Positions 55,072 to 63,684 of a DNA stretch of 64,000 bases are shown piece by piece. A program made the translations under genes and the position numbers. The stretch is from NCBI GenBank assembly GCA_002898535.1, contig BEHN01000002.1, positions 222,246-286,245 on the forward strand. The letters run 5' to 3'. The notes below the pieces were generated by a model. The model searched no databases, was not told the DNA's origin, and worked only from the letters and a program-made list of their open reading frames with translations. Numbering within the stretch: position 1 is the first letter of the stretch; the number at the start of each line of letters is the position of its first letter. The DNA is from a bacterium HR11. Its GTDB lineage: Bacteria > Acidobacteriota > HRBIN11.

Positions 55072-55926
55072 TCACTTCATCACTGCGCCCCTCAGCCAGC
55101 CGCCCATCCACGCGTGGAAGGCCCGCCAGATGTCCGGCGTGATCCCCAGGAGACCGTAGATAGACAGGGCCGCGATGAGCAGGCCCACGGCCGGCTTCAG
55201 GGTCATGCTCATGAAGAACACGTCCATCTGCGGGGCCATCCGATTGGCCACGCCCAGGATGACGTCCAATAAAATGAGGACGACGAGGGCCGGGGCGATC
55301 GTCTTCAGCATGATGCCGAACATCGTCCCCGTCATCTGAAGGAACGCCTCGTGGACGACCGAGACCCTCGGGAACACGCCCGTCGGCGGAAACAACCGAT
55401 AGCTGTCGAGGACCGCCGACAGGAACCACCGATGGCCCCCGACCAGCAGGTACAGGACGACGAAGAGCTGGAGGTAGAAGTCGCCCAACAGGGAAGTCTG
55501 AATCTGGAGTTGGGGGACTAGGATGTTGGCCATCGTCGTGCCCCGGGCGTTGTCTAAAAACTGACCGCCCATGTTGGCGGCGAAAAAAACCAGGCTCGAC
55601 CCGAAGCCCAGCAGGAGGCCGACCCACAGCTCATGCAGGGCGGCGACGCCCCAGGCCGTCGGCGTCAGGTTCAGCGGCACGGCCGCCTGCTGGCTGAGCC
55701 AGGGCGTCGTGAACCACGCCAGGACCATCGCCAGGCCGATCTTCACGGGGCCCGGCACGAGCCGACCGCCCAGGAAGGGGCAGAACTGGACGATGGCCGC
55801 CCACCGGATCATGCTCAAAAAGAACAGGGACGCCGTGTCCATCGCCCCGTGGCGGACGCCCCAGAGGTCCCCAAAGGGGCGGAAGACCCGTTCCAGCGCG
55901 CTCGGCTCGGGGAGCCAGCTCTCCAT
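55072..55926 (-). CDS. sctT: Type III secretion export apparatus protein SctT
   Basis: Part of the SctRST core channel. It has 284 aa from ATG 55926 (GGAGGAGCG upstream), with about 6-7 membrane helices. Family landmarks are FLSMIRWAAIVQFCPFLGGR, the conserved MGGQFLDNARGTTMANILVP stretch, and TSLLGDFYLQLFVVLYLLVG. In FliR the corresponding region reads AG..ID. The stop falls inside a CTCCGTCACTTCATCAC short repeat. Confidence 0.93.
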   Translation of the reverse strand: MESWLPEPSALERVFRPFGDLWGVRHGAMDTASLFFLSMIRWAAIVQFCPFLGGRLVPGPVKIGLAMVLAWFTTPWLSQQAAVPLNLTPTAWGVAALHELWVGLLLGFGSSLVFFAANMGGQFLDNARGTTMANILVPQLQIQTSLLGDFYLQLFVVLYLLVGGHRWFLSAVLDSYRLFPPTGVFPRVSVVHEAFLQMTGTMFGIMLKTIAPALVVLILLDVILGVANRMAPQMDVFFMSMTLKPAVGLLIAALSIYGLLGITPDIWRAFHAWMGGWLRGAVMK

Positions 55927-55937
55927 CGCTCCTCCGG

Positions 55938-56245
55938 CAATTCGGGAGTCCGGGAATTCGGGCGTTCGGCCGTTGGTGGTCCGAGGGGAACGGCCTGCAT
56001 CCCCCATCCGGCGCCGCTCGGGATAACACCGGGGTGATGCCCGCCCCGGAGTCGAGGCGACCCGACGGGCCGGCCCGACCGCCGCCGTCTCCGGCGGCAC
56101 CCGCTTAGATAATCCCAGGGGGGTCTCCACCCCCTCTATCTGCCCACCTGCCTACCTGCCCATCTGCCTACCTGCCCACCTGCCTATCTGCCGACTGCCG
56201 ACCGCCTCATCTCCCGAATTCCCGGACTGCCGAATTCCCGAATCA
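55938..56245. repeat. Octamer arrays filling the sctS-sctT gap
   Basis: 55938-55976 is a TTCGGGAGTCCGGGAATTCG array. 56136-56206 is a CTGCCCACCTGCCTACCTGC array of about nine units. 56210-56245 is CTCCCGAATTCCCGGACTGC then CGAATTCCCGAATC, the inverted counterpart of the first array. The last array overlaps the sctS stop codon. Bases 55980-56135 hold nothing recognisable. Confidence 0.75.
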
Positions 56246-56509
56246 GTGAATCCATTTCGGAAATTCCGAAAAAATGACGTAAGCAAACCGGCTGATGTGG
56301 CTGGCCATCCAGTAACCGGCCAGGTACAAGACGCCGAATACGGCGACGATCTTGGCGGCCATGCTCAAGGTCTGCTCCTGGATCTGCGTGAGGGCCTGCA
56401 CGATCGCCAACGTCAGGCCGATGACGAGGGCGGCCAGGATCGGCGGTCCCGAGACCAGGACCGTCAGGATCAGGGCCTCTTGCGAAGCGCTGATGAACAC
56501 GTTTTCCAT
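56243..56509 (-). CDS. sctS: Type III secretion export apparatus protein SctS
   Basis: Small core-channel subunit of 88 aa from ATG 56509 with GGGAGGCTACG upstream. It has the two-helix hairpin of the family: ALILTVLVSGPPILAALVIG and AAKIVAVFGVLYLAGYWM, joined by the conserved LAIVQALTQIQEQTLS loop. Usual length is 86-90 aa. It is separated from sctR by 417 bp of repeat element rather than the usual few bases. Confidence 0.93.
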   Translation of the reverse strand: MENVFISASQEALILTVLVSGPPILAALVIGLTLAIVQALTQIQEQTLSMAAKIVAVFGVLYLAGYWMASHISRFAYVIFSEFPKWIH

Positions 56510-56523
56510 CGTAGCCTCCCATT

Positions 56524-56930
56524 GGACCATGGACCATAGACCATGGACCTCAGACCTATAGGCTTGGACCGTATCCCGTATCTTCGTCATCAGAGCTGTT
56601 CGGTTGGGAGAAATACTGCTCCCCTCCGGGAAAACGGTAGCCCGGCGATCTCGATGTTTCAAGCTTCCTCCGGATGACCCGGCCAGGACGGGCGGTGCAT
56701 GCGGAGGACGCCCGCAGGACGGCGGGCTCTCTCCAGAAGCCACCGGCATGACGGCCGGTGGGCCGGGGACCGACGCCCGTCTCTCGACCTGCCCATCTGC
56801 CCACCTGCCAAATGCCCATCTGCCTATCTGCCGACCTGCCCATCTGCCGACTGCCTGAAACATCATGCTTTCGCGGAGACGCCCTTTCCGCTCTCCATCT
56901 CACTTCTCACCTCCCGAACGACTCTGTCAT
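56524..56930. repeat. Family-A inverted-repeat element A4 between sctS and sctR
   Basis: A GACCATGGACCATAGACC array (56524-56560) is followed by left arm 56588-56664 (ATCAGAGCTGTTCGGTTGGG through TTTCAAGC). The centre has GACGGGCGGTGCATGCGGAG and the REP-like CACCGGCATGACGGCCGGTG, then a CTGCCCATCTGCC array (56791-56852). Right arm 56853-56930 ends GAACGACTCTGTCAT, which overlaps the sctR stop codon. The element is closely similar to A5. Confidence 0.82.
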
Positions 56931-57640
56931 CCCATGTACCCCTGGATCAGACCCCGCACGAGCAGGTCCCACCCGTCGACCATGATGAACAACAGGAGCT
57001 TAAAGGGCAGGGACACCGTCACGGGCGACAGCATGTGCATGCCCATCGCCAGCAGGATGTTGGAGACGACCATATCGATGACCAGGAAGGGCAGGAAGAT
57101 CAGGAATCCGATCATGAAGGCCTCGGCCAGCTCGCTGACGGTAAAGGCCGGGACCAGGACGAGGAGGTCGTCGTCCTTCATCGTCTCCTTCCACTGGGGC
57201 GGCCCCATCCGGACGGCCATCTGGTAGAAGAGGGCCCGCTCCTTGGGATGGGCATGCTTTTTCAGAAACGCCCGCAGGGGTTCCTTGACCTGATCGACGA
57301 CGCTCAGGATCATCTGGGCCCCCACCGGGGAGACGACGTCCTGCTGGACGGACTGGGTCAGCATGGGCTGGAGGGCGTCGTAGACCTGCACGCCGATGGG
57401 CGCCATCACGTAGACGGTCATGATCACCGCCAGGCCCATGATGACGGGCGTCGGGGGGATCTGCTGGGTCCCCAGGGCATTCCGCAGGATCGAGAATACG
57501 ACCGAGAACTTCACGAAGGAGGTCGTCATCATCAGCAGGAAGGGCGCCAGCGACAGCAGGCTCAGCATGAGGACCGTCGTGACGGGGTTCCCGGCCCAGG
57601 CGCTCGGCGGCGCCGGAGCGGCCAAAACGCTCGGATTCAT
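56927..57640 (-). CDS. sctR: Type III secretion export apparatus protein SctR
   Basis: Pentameric core-channel protein of 237 aa. Signature 1 is MMTTSFVKFSVVFSILRNAL followed by GTQQIPPTPVIMGLAV. Signature 2 is FLIFLPFLVIDMVVSNILLA with MGMHMLSPVTVSLPFKLLLF. The FVKFSVV form is typical of non-flagellar SctR; FliP has FTRIVIV. The start overlaps the FliO-like gene by four bases (ATGA). No cleavable signal peptide of the FliP type is seen. Confidence 0.95.
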   Translation of the reverse strand: MNPSVLAAPAPPSAWAGNPVTTVLMLSLLSLAPFLLMMTTSFVKFSVVFSILRNALGTQQIPPTPVIMGLAVIMTVYVMAPIGVQVYDALQPMLTQSVQQDVVSPVGAQMILSVVDQVKEPLRAFLKKHAHPKERALFYQMAVRMGPPQWKETMKDDDLLVLVPAFTVSELAEAFMIGFLIFLPFLVIDMVVSNILLAMGMHMLSPVTVSLPFKLLLFIMVDGWDLLVRGLIQGYMG

Positions 57641-57978
57641 GAATCCTCGACTCCCTGACGAAGCTTGAGAGATTCGGCCTGTTCCAGCGTGGCCTCAAAG
57701 GACGGGGACGAGGGTTCCGACCGGACCCCCAGGACCTGGACGCGGTCCGGGGAAGTCCCCAACAGAAGCCACGTCTGGTCCCACCGGACCAGGTAGAGCC
57801 GGTGATTTCGGTCTAAGGGATAAAACTCTTCCACGTGAAGGCGGCGAGCCCGCTGGCCCGCTCGATGGCGTAAGATCCACGGGAGGCCCAGCCGCAGGGT
57901 GATAAAGGCCACCAGGACGACTACGACCAGGGCCAACAGCCCCCGCAGGATCAGCCACGCTTCCTGAGCCGCATTCAT
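57637..57978 (-). CDS. FliO-like small membrane protein in the type III cluster
   Basis: A 113-aa protein with one N-terminal membrane helix (about residues 9-33, LRGLLALVVVVLVAFITLRL). A cytoplasmic beta-rich segment, LHVEEFYPLDRNHRLYLVRW and WLLLGTSPDRVQVLG, matches the pattern of flagellar FliO (a short strand series ending in LLLGV...L). Its position, directly before sctR/fliP with an ATGA overlap and after the C-ring gene, is that of fliO in flagellar operons. FliO helps FliP assembly; injectisomes normally have no counterpart. The assignment rests on topology, motif and position. Confidence 0.68.
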   Translation of the reverse strand: MNAAQEAWLILRGLLALVVVVLVAFITLRLGLPWILRHRAGQRARRLHVEEFYPLDRNHRLYLVRWDQTWLLLGTSPDRVQVLGVRSEPSSPSFEATLEQAESLKLRQGVEDS

Positions 57979-57992
57979 CCCGATCCCCTAAG

Positions 57993-58088
57993 GACATGAT
58001 GCAAGATGCAGGATGCAAACCCGACGGGCCCGTTTCCGTACTCCGGACTCTCATCCTGCTCCCCGCATCTTAGTATTTGCGTCTTGCT
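57993..58088. repeat. Inverted GATGCAAGATGCAGG arrays between sctQ and the FliO-like gene
   Basis: The left half (57993-58018) is GACATGATGCAAGATGCAGG then ATGCAA. The right half (58052-58088) is CATCCTGCTCCCCGCATCTT then AGTATTTGCGTCTTGC, the inverted type. It fills the 111-bp gap. Confidence 0.68.
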
Positions 58089-58089
58089 T

Positions 58090-59595
58090 CTACTGAAATT
58101 GGGTCAGAATTCGTAAAATCTCGATCCCCAGCCTGCCGTCGACCACGACGACCCGACCCTCGGCCAAGACCCGGCGTTGCAGGCCGGTCTCGACGACCAG
58201 GCGGACCGGGTCGTCCGGACCCCGCTGTAAGACCAAACAATGGCCCGCCTGCCAGCGTTTCATCTCCCCCAGGGTCGTCGGGAATCGATCGAGTTCGATG
58301 ACGACCTGAAGCTCCAAGTCTTGGGGCGATAACGTTTCCGGTTCACCGGCCGGTTGTTCGATATCTCCCATGGGTCCGTCGTCTCCGGGCGTGCGGATCC
58401 ATAATTTTTCGAGCGTCAGTTTAAGGGACCCCGCTTCCCGGCGCAAACGGCCGACGTGCCAGATTCGGCCCGTACGGGCATAAACGGGTCCTACGTCGGC
58501 TTCCGCTTCGTTCGTCGAACTCCAGGCCGTCGGGAACCACACGTCCGGCAAGAGGACGTCGCCCGGTTCGACCCGCCGCCAGTCGGCGACCCGCAGGCGG
58601 ATCCAGCCGCCGTAGACGGCCACGGGCCATATCAGGTCGTCCCACTCGGACGGCCACGGCGGCTCCGACGGCTCGACCCGAATCAGGACCGTCGAGGCGA
58701 CCTTCAGGGGCGGGCTGGAGAGCCATACGTCCATGTACAGCCATCGGTCGTCGTCCGACGTCAGGGCGTCGGCCGCCTCGGGGGTGGCCCAGCCGCTGAC
58801 CTGGAAGGCCGTGCCGGCTCGCTCCGTCAGGCCCGCCCCGATCTGGAAAGCGATGAATTGAGCGATGCCCTCTTCCAGGGGGTCCGGGCTCCCGGCATCG
58901 TCCCAGGGGACGCCCGTGACGTGGTCCCAGCAAGCCCGGATCCATACAGCCGGGACCCGGACCCAGGCCGTCCATCCGTCCCACTGGACCCGAAGCCAGC
59001 GGTCGTTCGGATGCGCCAGGGCTTGGAAGGGCCGGCCCAGCTTCAGGGGCTGGAGGCCGGTTCCCTGAATCGTCAGACGGGGTTTCTCGGGGGCCGCCGG
59101 TTCCATGCCGACGTACGTCAACTGATAGCGACCGACCTCGACGACGTCCCCGGGCTCCAGCGGCACGGGTTGCAGGGGTTCCAGCCGCTGACCGTTCTTC
59201 TTCGTGCCGTTGGTGCTCCGCAGGTCCATCAGCCAGACGGCGCCCCGCTCGACCTGGACCTCGGCGTGCTCGGTCGAGACCGTCGGGTCCGGGAGTTGGA
59301 GATGGCAGGCCGACCCCCGTCCGATACGGAAGGGCGTTTTCCGAACCTCCAGGTCCTGGCCGGTACCGTCCACGTCGGCCAGTCGGAACCGGACGATCGC
59401 ACCCGCCGACGTTGAAACGGGCCACCAGGCCGCGACGACCTCCGGAATCAGCCGGGCCAGGCGGGGTCCCCACGCCTGCAGACGGGCGACGGCGGGCGCC
59501 CAGCGAGCCCGGTACTCGATCTCTTGCGGGTCCCGCCGGGGAAGCACCGCCGACCAAGACGTTCGGGAGACGGAAGCCGAAGCCGCACGTGGCAT
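58090..59595 (-). CDS. sctQ: FHA-SpoA fusion: cytoplasmic-ring protein SctQ with an FHA domain
   Basis: A 501-aa protein from ATG 59595 (GTG 59604 is an alternative). Residues about 65-163 are a complete FHA domain with pThr-binding residues: FRIGRGSAC (G92, R93), TVSTEHAEV (S107, H110) and LRSTNGTKKNG (N129-T131). Residues about 322-392 form a first SpoA-like domain (WIRLRVADWRRVEPGDVLLP) and 425-497 a second (LELQVVIELDRFPTTLGEMK, VVDGRLGIEILRI). Two SpoA domains at the C-terminus and its place between sctP and sctR identify SctQ, the C-ring/sorting-platform pod protein. SctQ is normally 300-350 aa and has no FHA. Confidence 0.85.
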   Translation of the reverse strand: MPRAASASVSRTSWSAVLPRRDPQEIEYRARWAPAVARLQAWGPRLARLIPEVVAAWWPVSTSAGAIVRFRLADVDGTGQDLEVRKTPFRIGRGSACHLQLPDPTVSTEHAEVQVERGAVWLMDLRSTNGTKKNGQRLEPLQPVPLEPGDVVEVGRYQLTYVGMEPAAPEKPRLTIQGTGLQPLKLGRPFQALAHPNDRWLRVQWDGWTAWVRVPAVWIRACWDHVTGVPWDDAGSPDPLEEGIAQFIAFQIGAGLTERAGTAFQVSGWATPEAADALTSDDDRWLYMDVWLSSPPLKVASTVLIRVEPSEPPWPSEWDDLIWPVAVYGGWIRLRVADWRRVEPGDVLLPDVWFPTAWSSTNEAEADVGPVYARTGRIWHVGRLRREAGSLKLTLEKLWIRTPGDDGPMGDIEQPAGEPETLSPQDLELQVVIELDRFPTTLGEMKRWQAGHCLVLQRGPDDPVRLVVETGLQRRVLAEGRVVVVDGRLGIEILRILTQFQ

Positions 59596-59640
59596 CACGA
59601 ACACCCTTGGCGCACTCCATATTGGGTGCGGAGTGTCTGA

Positions 59641-60135
59641 AAAAAGACCATAGACCTTAGACCATGGACCGGTTTCGGCAGATCGATCTGCCTCGTCTCA
59701 GGACGAAGCATCCCCTTAACAGAGCGGTTCGGTTGGGAGAAATGTAGTTCCCATCCGGGAAAACGATGGCCCGGCGACCTCGATGTTTCAAGCTTCTTCC
59801 GGATGACCCGGCCATGACGGGCGGTGCATGCGGAGGACGCCCGCAGGACGGCTGGCTCTCTAAGGAAGCCACCGGCATGACGGCCGGTGTTCCGGGGATA
59901 GGCATCAGTCGCCCGACCGGCCCATCGGCCGACCGGCCTATCTGCCGACTGCCCATCTGCCCACCTGCCCATCTGCCTATCTGCCCATCTGCCCATCTGC
60001 CGACTGCCTGAAACATCGTGCTTTCGTGGAGGTGCCCTTTCCGCTCTCCATCTCACTTCTCACCTCCCGAACAGCTCTGTTAACTCCCCTCGCAGGTCCA
60101 GGGTCTATGGTCTGGAGTCTCCTGGAGTCTGGGGT
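59641..60135. repeat. Family-A inverted-repeat element A5 between sctP and sctQ
   Basis: A GACCATAGACCTTAGACCAT array (59647-59670) precedes left arm 59716-59794 (TTAACAGAGCGGTTCGGTTG through TTTCAAGC). The centre is nearly the same as A4 (GACGGGCGGTGCATGCGGAG, CACCGGCATGACGGCCGGTG), then a long CTGCCCATCTGCC array (59936-60004). Right arm 60005-60083 ends GAACAGCTCTGTTAA, a perfect match to the TTAACAGAGC left terminus. A GGTCTATGGTCTGGAGTC array (60103-60125) follows, inverted to the first. Confidence 0.85.
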
Positions 60136-60154
60136 CCCTTTTACCCACACCGGA

Positions 60155-60952
60155 TCATTCATCCTCAGCGGTTTCCTCCAGGGCCGACCGCTCCCGTCGC
60201 TCTCGTTCCGAGCCCCCCTGGAATTCCCGCTGGGGAGTCGCCGGGGGCTCCCATCGGAATTCCGGTTGATCCGGGCGCCGTACGGTGACCTCCTGAAGGG
60301 CCAGGCCCCGGGCCTCCAGGCGGCCGGTCAGATCGGACACGTGGTCGGTCAATAGCTGTTGAGCCTCGACCGTCGTCGCCTGAAAGTCGATACGGAGCTG
60401 GCCCTCGGGGGTCCGGTGGAGCTCGACCGTCATCGGACCTAAACGGCCCATGTCGAGTTCCATGCGGACCTCCGTGGCGCCGCCGGCGTACATCCGGACC
60501 TGGACGGCATCGACGATCCGGTCCACGACGCCCTGGATCAGGGCGGCGGCCTCTGGGGACAGGCTACGGGCCGGGGCGGCGGGGGCCTCCGGGGCTACCG
60601 GGAGCGGGACCTGAGGGATCACGATGTCGCCCGGCATGTGACGGGGCGGCGGCGTGTCCGGCGCCGGCGTCCCTTTCTGACCCGACTTGTCCTGGGAGCC
60701 CCCGCCCTCGCGTTCACGACCCCGGCCCTCATGCCGGCGGGTCACGCCCTGGTCGGTCCCGCGAGCCGTATCCGGGGCGTCGGCCGCCTTCCGGTCCTTT
60801 TCCGTCGAAGGCTTCTTGGAAGCGCCTTCGGCCTCCGTCTTCTGACCGATGACGTGCTCGAACTCATCGGCCGCCCCCGACGGCTGGGCCTCCTCCGAAG
60901 CCGGCGTCTCGGCCGGTGCGGACGGTGCACCCGTGGATTCGATGCGTGTCAT
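60155..60952 (-). CDS. sctP: SctP/FliK-like needle- or hook-length regulator
   Basis: A 265-aa protein; GGAGG lies 6 bp before ATG 60952. The N-terminal about 140 residues are low-complexity, charged and Pro-rich, as in length-control 'ruler' proteins. Residues about 150-240 resemble the FliK/SctP C-terminal (Flg_hook) domain: VQVRMYAGGATEVRMELDMG, RLGPMTVELHRTPEGQLRID and TGRLEARGLALQEVTV. The position between sctO and sctQ fits. It would switch export from early to late substrates by contacting SctU. Confidence 0.78.
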   Translation of the reverse strand: MTRIESTGAPSAPAETPASEEAQPSGAADEFEHVIGQKTEAEGASKKPSTEKDRKAADAPDTARGTDQGVTRRHEGRGREREGGGSQDKSGQKGTPAPDTPPPRHMPGDIVIPQVPLPVAPEAPAAPARSLSPEAAALIQGVVDRIVDAVQVRMYAGGATEVRMELDMGRLGPMTVELHRTPEGQLRIDFQATTVEAQQLLTDHVSDLTGRLEARGLALQEVTVRRPDQPEFRWEPPATPQREFQGGSERERRERSALEETAEDE

Positions 60953-60971
60953 GGCGTCCTCCGCCCATCCC

Positions 60972-61475
60972 CTACTCTTCCTCCTCAGCCCTTTCCCGGA
61001 CGAAGCGGGCCGAGGCGATCTCCTCGGTCAACTTTTGCTCCTTGAGGGCCATCTCCCGCTTCCATTCGGCGAGCCACCGCTCGTAGTGCTTCTCGATGGC
61101 CTTCAGGGCCTGGTCCGCCTCGACGAGCTGGGCCTTCGCCGTCTCGACGGCCTGCTCCGCCTGGCGGACTCGCGCCTGCTGGTCGGCGATGGCCCGGTCC
61201 TGCTCGACGATCCGGGCCTCCACGTAGCGGATTTCCTCCCGCCGCCGCTCGATCACGGCGACGTCGATCAGACCCCGTTCGTCGGGGTCGTACAGACGGG
61301 CGACCCGTTCGTTCCGCTCGGCGACGAGTCGGTCCCGCTCGGCCTGCAAGTCTTGAAGGCGCTTCTGCTCGGCCTGGAGGGCCTGGAAGGCCCGGGCCAG
61401 GGCCTTTTTGGCGTCCTCCTTCGCCTGCTTGCGCTGGTCCATGACGGCTTGAAGGGGATACTTCGGCGGCTTCAT
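60972..61475 (-). CDS. sctO: SctO (FliJ-like) central stalk protein
   Basis: A 167-aa protein predicted to be a long antiparallel coiled coil throughout, rich in Ala, Glu, Arg and Gln. The start YPLQAVMDQRKQAKEDAKKA resembles FliJ/SctO. It is encoded immediately after the ATPase gene (7 bp gap), as in flagellar fliI-fliJ and injectisome sctN-sctO pairs. SctO works as the gamma-like stalk linking the SctN hexamer to SctV. Sequence is poorly conserved in this family, so position and fold are the main evidence. Confidence 0.85.
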   Translation of the reverse strand: MKPPKYPLQAVMDQRKQAKEDAKKALARAFQALQAEQKRLQDLQAERDRLVAERNERVARLYDPDERGLIDVAVIERRREEIRYVEARIVEQDRAIADQQARVRQAEQAVETAKAQLVEADQALKAIEKHYERWLAEWKREMALKEQKLTEEIASARFVRERAEEEE

Positions 61476-61482
61476 GCGCGCC

Positions 61483-62817
61483 CTACAGTCCGACGATGGA
61501 GCGGGCCCGTTGGAGGGTCGCCTCGAAGGAGTCTTTCTCGTGGGTCCCTTGCTTCAGAAACGCCTCGATGGCCGGGTACTTTTCGAGGGCCTCGTCGACC
61601 CGGGGGTCCGACCCCCGCTTGTAGGCCCCCAGCAGGATGAGGTCCCGGTTCTTCTCGTAGTTGGCGATGATCTCCTTCATCTTCTGGGCGACCTTCAGGT
61701 GGTCCGGTGTGGCGACAGCCGTCATGACCCGGCTGGCGCTCCGCAGGACGTCGATGGCCGGGAAGTGGCCCCGGGCGGCCAGCTCGCGAGACAGGATGAT
61801 ATGGCCGTCCAAGATGGACCGGACTTCGTCGGCGACGGGCTCCGTCATGTCGTCGCCCTCGACGAGGACCGTGTAGAAGGCCGTGATGGAGCCCTTGTCC
61901 GAGTTACCGGCCCGCTCCAGGAGCTTCGGCAGGGTCGCAAATACCGACGGCGGAAAGCCGGCCCGGGCGGGCGGTTCGCCGATGGCCAGGCCGACCTCCC
62001 GCTGGGCCCGAGCAAAGCGGGTCACCGAGTCCATCATCAGGATGACCTTCTTCCCCTGGTCCCGGAAGTATTCGGCGATGGCCGTCGCCACGTAGGCCGA
62101 CTTCAAGCGGACGAGGGACGGCTGGTCGGAGGTGGCGACGACCAGGACCGACCGGGCCAGGCCTTCTTCCCCCAGGCTCTCCTCGATGAAGTCCATGACC
62201 TCCCGGCCCCGCTCCCCGATCAGGGCGATGACGTTGACGTCGGCGACCGTATTGCGGGCCAACATGCCGAGCAAGGTCGACTTGCCCCCGCCGGCGGCGG
62301 CGAAGATGCCCATCCGCTGGCCCTCGCCGATCGTCAGCAGGGTATCGACGACCCGGATGCCGACGGGAAAACTCTGGAGGACCCGCTTGCGTTTCATCGG
62401 GTCCGGCGGCGGGGCATAGATGGGATACTCGACCGTCTGGGTCGGGTCGATGGGACCCCGACCGTCGATGGGCTCGCCGAGACCGTTGAGGACCCGACCC
62501 AGCAGGCAGGGCCCGACCCGCACGGTCATGACGTCCCCCGTCGGACGGACCTCGCTGTCGGGGCCGATGCCCGTCAGCTCCCCCAGGGCCATCAGGTAGA
62601 CCAGGTCGTTTTTGAAGCCGACGACCTCGGCCCGGACGGGCCGGTCCCGCAGGGGCGTCTCGATGTAGCAGAGTTCGCCGATGCGCACGCCCGGCACGCG
62701 GGCCTTGATGATGAGGCCCGTGACCTCGACGACCCGGCCCCGGACTTCCAGGGGGACGACCTCGTCGAGGAGATGCACGTAAGGGGTCAGGTCCAGGTCA
62801 TGCCATACTTCCGCCAT
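61483..62817 (-). CDS. sctN: Type III secretion ATPase SctN
   Basis: Hexameric ATPase at the cytoplasmic face that unfolds and delivers substrates. It has 444 aa. Walker A is [10 protein letters not shown] (residues 172-181), typical of SctN/FliI; then [20 protein letters not shown], Walker [21 protein letters not shown] and [20 protein letters not shown]. The C-terminal substrate/chaperone-binding region ends RARSIVGL. It lies between sctL and sctO. Confidence 0.95.
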   Translation of the reverse strand: MAEVWHDLDLTPYVHLLDEVVPLEVRGRVVEVTGLIIKARVPGVRIGELCYIETPLRDRPVRAEVVGFKNDLVYLMALGELTGIGPDSEVRPTGDVMTVRVGPCLLGRVLNGLGEPIDGRGPIDPTQTVEYPIYAPPPDPMKRKRVLQSFPVGIRVVDTLLTIGEGQRMGIFAAAGGGKSTLLGMLARNTVADVNVIALIGERGREVMDFIEESLGEEGLARSVLVVATSDQPSLVRLKSAYVATAIAEYFRDQGKKVILMMDSVTRFARAQREVGLAIGEPPARAGFPPSVFATLPKLLERAGNSDKGSITAFYTVLVEGDDMTEPVADEVRSILDGHIILSRELAARGHFPAIDVLRSASRVMTAVATPDHLKVAQKMKEIIANYEKNRDLILLGAYKRGSDPRVDEALEKYPAIEAFLKQGTHEKDSFEATLQRARSIVGL

Positions 62818-62834
62818 GACGACCTCCCGTCAGG

Positions 62835-63025
62835 CCATTCGGCAGTTCGGGAATTCGGCATTGCGGGCCATGAGGATAAGAGGAAGACTTGTTCGGCTCC
62901 TTCCCTTCTTCGCTCCCGCCTGCGGGGCCTGCCTTAGCTCATGCTCTACCTTAACGATGGAACCGCCGAATTCCCGAACCCCCGAATTGCCCAACTGCCG
63001 AACTGCCGAATTCCCGAATCCCCGC
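62835..63025. repeat. Inverted TTCGG arrays between sctN and sctL
   Basis: 62835-62869 is GGCCATTCGGCAGTTCGGGA then ATTCGGCATTGCGG. 62971-63025 is CCGCCGAATTCCCGAACCCC then an inverted run ending CGAATCCCCGCATC. The second array reaches the sctL stop codon. Confidence 0.72.
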
Positions 63026-63026
63026 A

Positions 63027-63671
63027 TCATCCCTCCCCGCCGCCCAGGAGGTGCCGCTCGATGACCCGGATCTGGGTCTCGATGGAGGCGTCGACCGTCC
63101 CGAAGTCCGTCTCGATGCGGCATCCGCCCCGGGGGAGTTCTTCGTCGACGACGATGTCCAGGCTCCCCAGCCAGGGCAGGCGCTCCATCCAACGCTGGCG
63201 GTGCGGCTCCAGGATGGACCGGTCGTCCGGATGGACCCGCAGGATGACCCGCATGTTCTGCTGGGCCCGGAGGGAACGGAGGGCCTCGTCGATCATGGGC
63301 ACGACGGCCTCCGGCGTCAGGTCCAGCCGCTGACGCAGGATCTTCTCGGCGACCCGCAGGGCCAGCCGGACGATCTGGGGCTTGGCCTGCTCGATGACGC
63401 CCGTGAAGCCGGCGTGGGCCTGCTCGATGGCCCGAAGCCACTCGGCCATGCCCTTCTCGTAACCCTCCTGGTAGCCCCGCCGGAGGGCCTCCTCGTATTC
63501 CTGCTGGGCCCGGGCCCGGAGCTCCTCGGCCTGGGCCTGGGCCGCTTCGAGGATCCGACGGGCCTGCTCGGTGGCCGCCAAGACCTCCCGGTCGATGATC
63601 TTGGTCCCGGCGACCGGGGCCACGGGCGTCTCGGCCTCGTCGGTCGCCTTTTTGATGATCTTGGCGCTCAT
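63027..63671 (-). CDS. sctL: SctL (FliH-like) ATPase stator
   Basis: Peripheral protein that tethers and regulates SctN and links it to SctQ. It has 214 aa from ATG 63671 (GGAGACGGCTCC upstream). Residues about 30-90 are an Ala/Glu/Gln coiled coil (RRILEAAQAQAEELRARAQQ) followed by the FliH-type YQEGYEKGMAEW (GxxxG-like) helix. The C-terminal globular half contains ALRVAEKILRQRLDLTPEAV, VILRVHPDD and LPRGGCRIETDFGTVDASIE, a very typical FliH/SctL ending. Confidence 0.92.
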   Translation of the reverse strand: MSAKIIKKATDEAETPVAPVAGTKIIDREVLAATEQARRILEAAQAQAEELRARAQQEYEEALRRGYQEGYEKGMAEWLRAIEQAHAGFTGVIEQAKPQIVRLALRVAEKILRQRLDLTPEAVVPMIDEALRSLRAQQNMRVILRVHPDDRSILEPHRQRWMERLPWLGSLDIVVDEELPRGGCRIETDFGTVDASIETQIRVIERHLLGGGEG

Positions 63672-63684
63672 GGAGCCGTCTCCT

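Noticed and set aside
52251..55142. Plus-strand 963-codon open frame opposite sctV/sctU
   Set aside because: Asp/His/Gly-rich shadow of the minus-strand genes, which have full family motifs and ribosome-binding sites.
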